Shown: in pieces, positions 1 to 8,824 of the stretch
Position numbering within the stretch: the first letter of the stretch is position 1
How the letters are laid out: every line of letters starts with the position of its first letter
Source: Nemertoderma westbladi
Taxonomy: Eukaryota > Xenacoelomorpha > Nemertodermatida > Nemertodermatidae
Assembly: GCA_032718475.1 (NCBI GenBank)
Contig: JAUCBJ010004477.1
Location: 1 to 31,157 of the forward strand
Direction: 5' to 3'
DNA length: 31,157 nt
Program-made: the position numbers and the translations under genes
The notes under the pieces: generated by a model
Databases searched by the model: none
Seen by the model: the letters and a program-made list of their open reading frames with translations, nothing else
Told to the model about the DNA's origin: nothing

Positions 1-18
1 ACGAGAATTCATGAAATC

Positions 19-144
19 ATAACTCTAATAGATGAATAATCCAAAAAGTCCCGGGCACTGTACGCAATAAACCGAAGGACATAAACTCTAATAGATGAAT
101 AATCCGAAAAGTCCCGTGCACTGTACGCAAAAAACCGGAAGGAC
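19..144. repeat. Two-copy tandem duplication, ~63 bp unit
   Basis: The stretch ctctaatagatgaataatcc ... gtacgcaa ... ggac occurs twice in direct order (19-80 and 81-144) with a few substitutions and short indels. The surrounding 1-273 shows no gene. Confidence 0.8.
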
Positions 145-273
145 AGAAAGTTAAAGTGAACTGAGTTACGGCTGTTTTTAACCGACAACTAAACATAAAC
201 AAAGTCACTTGCCATGCTTTAAACGGCCCTGAATTCGAAGAAATAAGTACAAAGTGAATTGATGATTCAACCC

Positions 274-903
274 AAGGTGTACTAAATAACAGTTCATGCA
301 GCGAGCGGATTGCTGACATTAGCGGAGGCTCGATCGTTTCCCTATTTATGGCACTTTTTTCATAATATTTCCCTTAGAAACTTCTTTTGTGCTTCTTTTG
401 GTTAGGTGGATATGATGACTAGGGTTCATAGCAATGTAAATAAAATGTGTTTCTGGAATTTTTATCTTGTAGTTGCCAAGGTAACCGGGTTCAAAGTTCA
501 AATTTCGAGCGCCTGTAATTCAAAACGACAATGGATTCTGTTCTTGAGATTTGGTATATGAGTAAAGGGAATAAAAGTCTTTCAGAATTATTTTACATTT
601 AATTTATTTTTCAATCCCGTTTCCATGGTGACGGGAATTACGATAATTCCCCATTATGACCGCCAGATAGAAATTCGGCTACTATTTACTACTTATATAA
701 TTTTCAACAAACATGCCTGGTGGCTGTCCTTTATTTCTAATATTTGCTAACCGAAATTTATTATTCTGGAATGTCACAATCATGCTATAACAGGTCTTGC
801 GCTCTGATTGGACAGTTTAGTTTATTTGCAAATATTGACTTTTAGAAATATGATTCACAATTGATGAATTATAAAATAAATTGTTGGCAATTTTAACTTA
901 TTA
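274..903 (-). mobile_element. Truncated copy of long-TIR (Mutator-like) element
   Basis: From aaggtgtactaaataacag to ttttaacttatta this stretch matches, with scattered substitutions, the reverse complement of the right arm and interior of the complete element at 19263-20152. The second terminal repeat is absent: similarity stops at 903, exactly where the TA-flanked element at 904-1592 begins. No transposase ORF is present, so it is a non-autonomous copy. Family assignment rests on the complete copy. Confidence 0.75.
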
Positions 904-1592
904 CAGTACAGGCCACCAGAAAAAGCAGATTTCATCCAATGTGATCACATGTGAACACATTTGTTCAAGTCATCTGATTGGCAGGTTATGGCGAGTTATC
1001 TAGCTAACTTGCTGGGACCGACAAAGGCTTAGTGTGCGGTGCGCCTGTATGTCTGATATCAGGTAGATGAGAGAGCCCACAGGGCGTAACATTGCGGACA
1101 TGGGCTGTATTGGTAGAGAGAGAACTACATACAAGACCACATGGAGGTTCATGGAGTGTATGGGAGTGGATGGGTATATGGATGGACGAGCCTAGACCAT
1201 TGAATAATTAATTTAGTGCAGGGAGATGTCGCGCCATTAGTCTGACACCGAGAGGGCACAGAGAAACACCAGAAGATGGCTTAACATCACTAACTATAGG
1301 CCTGCCTACTAGACACTATTAACCGCACACTATAAAGGTAAACAAAATCCTTATCGCATTTCCAGCTGCAGTGAGTGACAGTTCGCGGCAAACTACAGAG
1401 AGTTTCCAGATTACTAAGCGTTTCAAAAGTATTCAATTGTATCCTTTGGCGAAAAAATTTTGGTTGTTGCCAATTCAATTATGTTCAATTATGTTCAATT
1501 GTCCCGTTCAACAACATTACATTACACTGGTACACATTTGATAAAATGTGTTCACAATTGTACAAATCTGCGTTTTCTGGTGGCCTGTACTG
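904..1592. mobile_element. pogo/Tc1-like MITE with TA target duplication
   Basis: The left end CAGTACAGGCCACCAGAAAA continues to gcagattt. The right end is its reverse complement over about 29 bp with one mismatch. TA dinucleotides flank both ends (902-903 and 1593-1594), as in Tc1/mariner/pogo insertions. The 689-bp body has no convincing ORF, so it would be non-autonomous. Imperfect terminal similarity continues inward (gtgaacacattt on both arms). Assignment to pogo rests on the CAGTA start and TA duplication only. Confidence 0.7.
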
Positions 1593-1681
1593 TAGTAGAG
1601 CAAAAAAAATTTAAAAAATGCGATTGTTAAATTGTTAAATTATTATCCAAAATTTTATACAATATAGTAAAAAATATAGTT

Positions 1682-1798
1682 GGAGTGCTCTGGTGTAATG
1701 GTTCTCTACGTGGGTGTATCTCTAGGTAGACGTCAGCATTGAAGGCTTCAAGTCTCCCTCACACTCGGGCGTCATGTCTCCCCACTTGGGCTTTTTTA
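1682..1798 (+). mobile_element. tRNA-like Pol III unit (SINE head or tRNA pseudogene)
   Basis: tggtgtaatgg at 1691-1701 fits the Pol III A-box consensus TRGYNNARNNG and resembles the D arm of glutamine tRNAs. gcttcaagtct at 1745-1755 matches the B-box GGTTCRANYCY at 10 of 11 positions. The boxes lie about 44 bp apart. gagtg (1684-1688) can pair with cactc near 1762, like an acceptor stem, and a T6 run at ~1792 could terminate Pol III. No full cloverleaf or recognisable anticodon arm is evident, so this is more likely a tRNA-derived SINE or pseudogene than a working tRNA. Confidence 0.4.
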
Positions 1799-2032
1799 TA
1801 TTAATTGATATAATTTCAAAACGGCTGAACCAAAACTGGAAAACAATTTATGGCAGGATAGTGCAATAATTAGTCAACACATGTTGTGAATTACAATTAA
1901 CATACAGTAAAATAAGGATGCGATTTTTCATTCGTTGTAAAGGGCAAAAATTTACTTTTGAACCCAGAAAACGTTTATTGACAATAAAACAAAAAATAAC
2001 CAAAAGGTAATAAAACATTGTTACGCGGGTGT

Positions 2033-2434
2033 ACACGTTCGTGGGGCCTTCGCGCTGCACGAGGCCCAGTTATGAGATACAAATTAAAATTGTGCGACTG
2101 TATCACAAAATCAGGTTATGAGATATTAACCCACACCACCAATTAATCAAAGAAAGGGGGACAGTACGTGTTCACCCCTTTTAATCTGCACACCCCCCCC
2201 CCCCTCCCCCCACCCACCAATACATAACCGCGACATCTACCACCCACGGAAGGGTAGCACAAACTTATTTCCAATCGCACGTTAAATATGCAAAGCCAGG
2301 TGGTTTATAGGAATATAATAAACGCAGTACTCGTTTTCATTATAAGCCTCTTTGCGTTCGTCCTGTTTTGTATTTAAATATATTTCTTAAACGCAGGCTA
2401 GGACGATCTTTATAATAATAATAACTAGGGATGC
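2033..2434 (+). repeat. ~400-bp dispersed direct repeat, copy 1
   Basis: This begins acacgttcgtggggccttcg and ends near ctagggatgc. It is a close direct match to 3598-3996. It includes a C12 run at 2193-2204 and the segment aagccaggtggtttata. Its start carries the shared terminal motif discussed in the findings (tggggccttcgcgc-gcacga), so it is probably part of a transposable element. No protein is recognisable. Confidence 0.8.
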
Positions 2435-2590
2435 GATCAATATGTGAAGCCAGGTGGTTTATATAACAATTTAGTCAACGCAGTACTCGTCTTCATTATA
2501 TGCCTCGTTGCGCTCGTCGCTTGTCCTGTTTTGTCATAAAATATTTTTCCTAAACGCAGACTGACGATCTTTATACAGTTATAACTATGC
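2435..2590 (+). repeat. Partial tandem copy of the ~400-bp repeat
   Basis: This ~155-bp stretch repeats the 3' part of the preceding unit (compare aagccaggtggtttata, cgcagtactcgt, cctgttttgt and taaacgcag in the same order at ~2290-2400). It is more diverged than the 3598 copy. Confidence 0.7.
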
Positions 2591-3456
2591 GAAGTTTCGA
2601 AACTGTGCGAGTAACTGTTGATACATCTATGTGGAGATGTGTGATATGTGGAGATGTGTGATACAACGCCAACGCATCTTATGCCGATGTAGTAATATGG
2701 GTATTGAAATAATATTAAATCAATGTACACTCTTAAAGCTGCAGCGAAAAAATGTAGCTAATTTCCTAGGTTACATATAAAATAATAATATTATTTTTAA
2801 GAACATTAATTTTACTACTTTGCAAAAATTCAATTAATAAATAACCAGACATATATACATTGTGGAATAAACTATTTCAGAAGCCTACACAACAGCCATG
2901 CCATGGATTGTATTTATGTTATTATATCTGTCATTTACCTGAGATAGCAATACAACACTTATAGTAGAGTCAATACAGGAAGGATGTTGGGATGTTGGAT
3001 TTCAAGAATGATGTCTGGGCTGGAATAGCAATACTGGTTGCCTATTACAGTACAATTCCTCTCTGGTTAGTCTACAGCCACAACTCTAAGCCAGCTAGCT
3101 CCACACCAGCAGAGACTTGACCAATAATCATTCCCAGCAAATAGCTGCCTTACACACACATCCTTCCATCGTACCAGCATGTTAGCCAATAAATGAGCAG
3201 TATTTAATGAGAATCAATTTTTTATGACGTTTTAATTACTTTAGATCAATTAAAGACACAATTAATAAAGCAAATCACTTGAACTAATTAAAAACTATAA
3301 TAGAATGGCGTATGTGGATTACATCTGTATAATTTTTAAGTATAATTATTTAAATCTTATACTGTAAAACAATTAATTTCCTTTAAAAGGCAGGTTGAAA
3401 ATGGTGTTTTTACCGTAACCAACTTAATTAACTAATTAACTGCTATTATCTTAGCT
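2591..3456. other. Non-coding, no gene seen
   Basis: A+T-rich. The only structure noted is a weak inverted repeat, ggaaggatgt at ~2978 against acatccttcc at ~3160, enclosing about 190 bp. Confidence 0.5.
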
Positions 3457-3597
3457 TCTCGAAGGCCACACGGAAATTCTACTTGGAAAATTTCTAAACT
3501 TTTGCCAAACAACATGTGTACCAAGTTTGGATAGATTTCATCAAAGATTGGCTGAGTTATTAACGTTTAAAATTGGACGCGACAGAACGACAGAACG
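3457..3597. repeat. Short dispersed repeat with ...ccaagtttggatagatttc...
   Basis: Starting at tcgaaggccacacggaaattc, this segment runs to gagttattaacgttt (~3573). It closely matches 4988-5105 in direct order. The left end (cgaaggcc-cacg) is an inverted version of the motif that opens the next repeat at ~3603, so 3457-3627 could be a ~170-bp element with short inverted ends. Confidence 0.65.
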
Positions 3598-3996
3598 ACA
3601 CGTTCGTGGGGCCTTCGCGCAGCACGAGGCCCAGTTATGAGATACAAATTAAAATTGTGCGACTGTATCACAAAATCAGGTTATGAGAGATTAACCAACA
3701 CCACCAATTAATCAAAGAAAGGGGGACAGTACGTGTTCACCCCTTTTAATCTGCACCCCCCCGCCCCCTCCCTTCCCACCCACCAATACATAACCGCGAC
3801 ATCTACCACCCACGGAAGGGTAGCACGAACTTATTTCCAAACGCATGTTCAATATGCAAAGCCATGTGGTTTATAGGAATATAATCAATGCAGTACTCGT
3901 CTTCATTATAAGCCTCTTTGCGTTCGACCTGTTTTGTATTAAAATATATTTATTAAACGCAGGCTGACGCTCTTTATAATAATAATACCTAGGGAT
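3598..3996 (+). repeat. ~400-bp dispersed direct repeat, copy 2
   Basis: Near-identical in order and content to 2033-2434, with small substitutions and a different C-run (ccccccgccccctccc). It abuts the 3457 repeat on one side and the broken zinc-finger ORF on the other. Confidence 0.8.
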
Positions 3997-4329
3997 GCCA
4001 GCTTCCAGACTTTCAATCTTTACTGCCGCGCAAACCCCGCAGAGGAAGTTTTGGTTTGAGAGATCAAGCCCATCGGCAATTGGTGTTTCAATTTCGGTCC
4101 AGGAACTCTGACAATGGGAGCATTCAATCTTAGCTGTGGTCTATTCCCGTGGTTTCGGCTTCCTTTTCTTCGTCCCAATGACAGATTCTTCTGAAGACGT
4201 TCGATTCGCTTTCAGTTTATTGTTGGCGTTTGTGTTTTGAAGTTGTATTCGAGTGGACAGTCGCGCCGGTTTCGAGGTAACCATACCGACCTGTGATAAG
4301 CGTTGGTTTTGTTGAGTGCCGGTATTCAT
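3989..4329 (-). pseudogene. Broken ORF with Cys-x2-Cys/Cys-x2-Cys zinc-binding module
   Basis: Read on the minus strand from ATG at 4329, a basic 62-residue segment ends in KKRKPKPRE and meets an in-frame TAG at 4141-4143. The same frame then continues open with C-x2-C (codons at 4120 and 4111), a Trp, 23 residues, a second C-x2-C (codons at 4039 and 4030) and a short KIESLEAGI stretch. A possible splice donor (AG|GTATTA) follows at ~3988. The spacing suggests a PHD- or ribbon-like zinc module such as occurs in transposon ORFs, or an exon of a host gene. The stop suggests decay, though the real protein may simply end there. Function is unknown. Confidence 0.4.
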
Positions 4330-4987
4330 CTTCTCTCACCTCTTCAATGTCAGATGTTGCAAATACTGATAACACGAATAACGGTATATATTTCAATACT
4401 TGTCAATAGTAATATATATAATTTAGATAACTATTTTATATCTGTACTGTTGAGCAAACTCTACATAAATTTCAACCTGTGTATCGCCGGTAGGGCTGTT
4501 GCTGTGCAAGTGTAGTGCTAGTTGCCACGGTCACCGGTCAGCCGGTACCGGTAGTAGGGTGGTACCTACGGTGCGCACTACAACGGCAGTACAGCAATAC
4601 GGTGTACCGTGCCAATGACTGAATGATTAGCGGTAACTATCTAAACTATTACTGTATTATATTATTATTACCGGTACCGGTACTGGGCTAATTAGGCCTA
4701 AACTATAATCACCGCAAGGGTTGGCGGGGTCATGTTTAATTAGATTACATGATATGGCATGTCTGCAGTGTATGGTACCGGCTGACCAGTATTGCAGTAT
4801 TGACTGATTGCAGGATTCTCGATTCAGGGAATGAGTACAGCCTGACAGTACCGGTACACATGGTACATGCAGAATTGCAAAATTTGTAAGAAAACCAGCT
4901 GATATATCCTACAGTAATAATAATTTAACGCATTTTAAATTTGGATAAATAAATTTATTATAACTGCAATAACAGTTACACTGATGC
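4330..4987. other. Non-coding, rich in ACCGGT/GGTACC palindromes
   Basis: No gene seen. Between ~4520 and ~4860 the motifs ccggtacc, accggt and ggtacc recur (for example ~4540, ~4670 and ~4848) together with cagtac/gtactg. Confidence 0.5.
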
Positions 4988-5105
4988 TGCACGAAGGCCC
5001 CACGCAAATTCTACTTGGAAAATTTTCAAACTTTCGCCAAACAACATGTGTACCAAGTTTGGATAGATTTCATCAAGGATTGGCCGAGTTATTAACGTTT
5101 AAAAT
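4988..5105. repeat. Second copy of short dispersed repeat
   Basis: This direct match to 3457-3573 is preceded by a fuller form of the terminal motif (tgctgcacgaaggccccacg). The partner end seen near 3610 is missing here. Confidence 0.7.
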
Positions 5106-5333
5106 AAAATACTGAAAATAATGTTTTTTGTAATAAAATTGAAGAAATTCCACCAAAAATATTTCAATTTACTTTTTTCGCTGGAAAAAAGTAAAATCAG
5201 TGCAATCCTATGGGTTACTTTTTTCCTCGGGAAAAACGTACTTCGAATTCTCGCGATTTTGGGGCGAGAGAAAAAGTAACAATTTACGAATAAAAGACCT
5301 TCTTTTACTCGAAATTAATTTCTACTTTGTCCA

Positions 5334-5550
5334 ACCCCCTCCCCCAAACTGCCCCCTCCCCCAAACTACCCCCTTCCCCAAACTGCCCCCTCCCCCAAAC
5401 TGCCCCCTCCCCCAAACTACCCCCTTCCCCAAATTGCCCCCTCCTCCAAACTGCCCCCTCCCCCAAACTACCCCCTTCCCCAAACTGCCCCCTCCCCCAA
5501 ACTACCCCCTTCCCCAAACTGCCCCCTCCCCCAAACTGCCCCCAAACTGC
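5334..5550 (+). repeat. 17-bp C-rich minisatellite
   Basis: About 13 units of aaactgccccctccccc, with variants aaactacccccttcccc and aaattg, lie in register at 17-bp spacing from 5346. The plus strand is C-rich, so the minus strand carries regular runs of four to six Gs. Long Pro- or Gly-rich reading frames on both strands are by-products of the array. Confidence 0.95.
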
Positions 5551-6060
5551 TATTTCGAAAGTTAATTTTTAAAATAATTTATTTTTTGAAAATATAATTA
5601 CTAGTTGATATGTTTTTAATTAATTTTCAATTTAAATGTAAACAATATTCAATAATAAGTAAGATATCGACATCAATTTATAAAGCTACTCACCATCATA
5701 GTGTAGTACATTACATAGTACATTATAAATTACTAGATTACGAGACTTTACAGTAAAATAGTTAATAACTAGTTACATCATTGTGTGCAAAGTAGCACTT
5801 TGCAGCATTATGACGCGAGTTTATTTATGTACCGAGCGAGCGCAGCGAGGGAGGTTTACATAATAAACAAGGGTCTTTAACGCTGAAAAAAGACCTTTGC
5901 AAGCAAATGATGTATATAATTTTGTTACATTACGTCAGCTTATCAGAGTTCAATATGTGAAAAAATGATTTTATGGATGCTCATTTAAACATTTTAATCA
6001 TGTGTACTATAACGAATATAAGTGGAATTTATTAACATGTACACACTATTAATTATATAC
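5551..6060. other. Non-coding, one small hairpin
   Basis: A+T-rich and without a gene. tgcaaagt-agc-actttgca at ~5796-5814 forms a perfect 8-bp stem related to the hairpin at ~7196. accgagcgagcgcagcgagg follows at ~5831. Confidence 0.5.
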
Positions 6061-6856
6061 ATATACACTATAACCCTTCATACAACAGCCATTTTTAGGG
6101 GGTCGAACACCCCCCCCCCCCCTTTTTCAATTTCTCAGTTATTTCCATACAAGCCCTTAAAAAATGTATATTTAGCAATGTTACCACCTCCGTAGACTTT
6201 ATTTTACGTCTTTGAAATGTAATATAGATATCATTAGAAGCCCCTTCGTCTGTAGATTCCGAATCTGAAAACCGTTTTAAATTTAACCAAAAAGTGGCAA
6301 TGATATTATCAAAATACTAATAATGTGCAAATTTAGAGACGTAAGTCGCTATAATTCTGATGTTTTGTTGTCTTTATTCTAGAATATTAATTATTATTAT
6401 TTAGCTGAGCGTTTATAACTCTCCATCTTGTTTTTTCATTACCCATAATTAATATTCTAGAATTGAGTAAAAAACACATTATAATTATTATAGCGATTTA
6501 CGTCACAAAATTTACACCTTAGTATATTGCGATAATATCTCCGAAAGTTCTTGGTGAAATTTAAAACGTGTTTCAGATTCGGAATCTGCAGATGAAATCG
6601 GATCTAATGATATCTAGATCTCATTCCAAAGACGAAAAATAGAGCCGACGGAGGTTGCTAAATATTGCGAAAGATAGCTCATAAATTAAAAAATCCGGCC
6701 AGGCCACCAGTAAGAAAAGGTTTCGATCTATCATCATACCAAATTTCGTAGCATTTTATTGAAATTTGAAAAAAATTGGAGGGGGGGGGGGGGGGGGGGG
6801 GGGCTCCGACCCCCTAAAAATGGTTGTTGTACTGTATTAAGGGTTATGGTGTATAT
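6061..6856. mobile_element. Giant foldback (palindromic) element with poly-C/poly-G arms
   Basis: The left end atatacactataaccctt ... gccatttttagggggtcg is mirrored by the right end. The whole interior is also mirrored, including gattccgaatctg/cagattcggaatc, ggtaatgtaat-type segments and ttctagaatattaatta/taattaatattctagaa. Arms run roughly 6061-6395 and 6444-6856 around a ~48-bp spacer. The right arm holds ~80 extra bases and a G23 run (6781-6803) facing a C-run near 6108-6122. No ORF is present. Target duplications are not clear. It is a MITE or foldback-class transposon derivative. Confidence 0.85.
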
Positions 6857-8398
6857 CTAATTAAAGTTTATTGTTGTTAACTCCTGCTTGGATGTGATAA
6901 ATCTTTGATCCATCGTTGACTGAAGCAAACTACCCGTCTGTATCCGTACAGTTTTACTGAACACTGTCGCCGTATTTTCTTTGCTCATTTTCTCTAAAAT
7001 GTCTTATATAGGACGTATGGAATAAAGTCTTACACGTTAAACAATTATTTACATACAGTAGCTAGTCCCGTCACTGCAAACTGGATAATAAAGCAGCACT
7101 CATTAACATAAGTGGAAATAATACATTCTGGAATACGGTAATTGAAGTTGTTTCCATGTTATTGATTGCTTTATAGCGTTCCGTCCTATAGGCCGCAACG
7201 CTGCAAAGTAGTAGTTTGCAGCGTTAGGAGTAATTCACCAGAACGCTGTTAGGTTGACATATAGTAACAAAATATTTCAAAAATAGTAAAGTTATGTTAA
7301 TTATAGGTAGCTAATTAAAATAACATCAGATTTTAAGTCACAAATTACTGTAGAATAGTAGTAATCAGATAACACTCAGATATCAACTAAGTCCCAGTTC
7401 ACACTCATTATTACCGCGATGCTAGCTTAAATAAAGCCAGCTTGAAACTAAATGAACCCCAGTTTAGTTAACTAACTAGTTAGAGTCGTGGTAGTGTGAA
7501 TGGGGCCTAACATATGTTAAATAATGGCGATTTAAATTAAAAACAGCTATAAATGTTAAAACCAGAAAGGTAAACCTTCAATAACAAGCGTAACATTAAA
7601 TATTAAAACAAACTAAACTAGAAATAAAATTAAAAACATGACGGACCCTTTGCGGTTTGCGCCATGGGTGCTCCCATTTCTCACTGTTACCATTATATAG
7701 CTCCAATATGTTATGCTGAAATAGCCAAGATATGCGAGTTTAACTGATATTCTATTTTATAAAATGTTTCACGATTTTTCGACTTTTTAATAGAAAGTAA
7801 GGAAAGCGGAAAAAAGTCATTATTATTTCCTTATATGGACAATTTTCTCTTCTGAGGTGCAACACCCTGCCCTTGTATTGCTGTTAAATAAAAAAAAACT
7901 ATTGGGGTGGGGGTGGTGTCTCGTTGCAATAGTTCAGGAATACGAACCATATGTATGTTGTATCGCTATCAAACAATAACAATCTACAAATTGGATCTAA
8001 GCTAGAGTTTGTTTAGGAACTTTAAGTTAGAGCACAGTATACGACTTATAGATAGAACATTAAACATTTTAAATATTATACATTTGATAAAATTAAATGT
8101 GACCAAAATATGTAGCAACGACTCTCACACAAATGTACATGCATTATCACGTTCTTATTGTTTAAATTTTGTTGTGAAGGGCGAATCAAATATAAAAGTT
8201 GGTCAACTTAGTAATTGTAGATAAAAAATCGCACTACTTTCTCCCTAAGTAACACTAATAATTTATTGTATAGTAAATAAAGTAGAAAATTATATTCACT
8301 GTGCTCGAGATATTTGTTTATCGGGCGTAGAAATAATACTGAAGAATCGAGAGAAAAATACTTTCTACATTATTTAACCTGCAGCTGCAATGCGTAGT
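6857..8398. other. Non-coding flank with small inverted repeats
   Basis: No gene supported. aacgctgcaaa-gtagtag-tttgcagcgtt at ~7195-7223 is a perfect 11-bp stem. The interval ~7391-7507 begins cagttcacact and ends agtgtgaatgggg, with weakly inverted ends as in a ~115-bp MITE. A short plus frame at 8009-8224 has no recognisable features. Confidence 0.45.
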
Positions 8399-8404
8399 TT
8401 TATT
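8399..8404 (-). terminator. Candidate poly(A) signal of vinculin
   Basis: TTTATT on the plus strand reads AATAAA on the vinculin strand, about 420 bp past the stop codon. I saw no closer canonical hexamer, so the true 3' end is uncertain. Confidence 0.25.
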
Positions 8405-8824
8405 TTTATATTGAACATTATTTTCACGACATTATATGGTACAATTTGAGTTATCTGACATACGATTCAAATACATTGTTATTGATAATAATTAATGTTC
8501 TAGAACATAATCGACGCTTACTGATGTTAGATAAAAGTTCTAGAATACCAAGTTGCAATTTTTCCGGCTATTATTTACAGACTGGCTATTATATTATAGG
8601 GACTTTACGGGTTACTGAATAAATATTGTATACTTTTTAAGACGCTTGATAGTCGATCCGTGAAAAAAAGATTGATTGTCTAGGGTTTATGACAGGAGTG
8701 AAAATAATGTTCTATTTAAAAATAAAAATGTCACAATCACACTTAAAAAATATTAAATGGCAGTTAGCAGTAAGGATGAGAAGGAATCTGTTTTCTCTAT
8801 TTTGTATTCTAGAACGACTAACAG

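Noticed and set aside
5200-5572. Proline-rich and glycine-rich proteins over the minisatellite
   Set aside because: A 17-bp C-rich repeat opens several frames on both strands; there is no evidence for translation.
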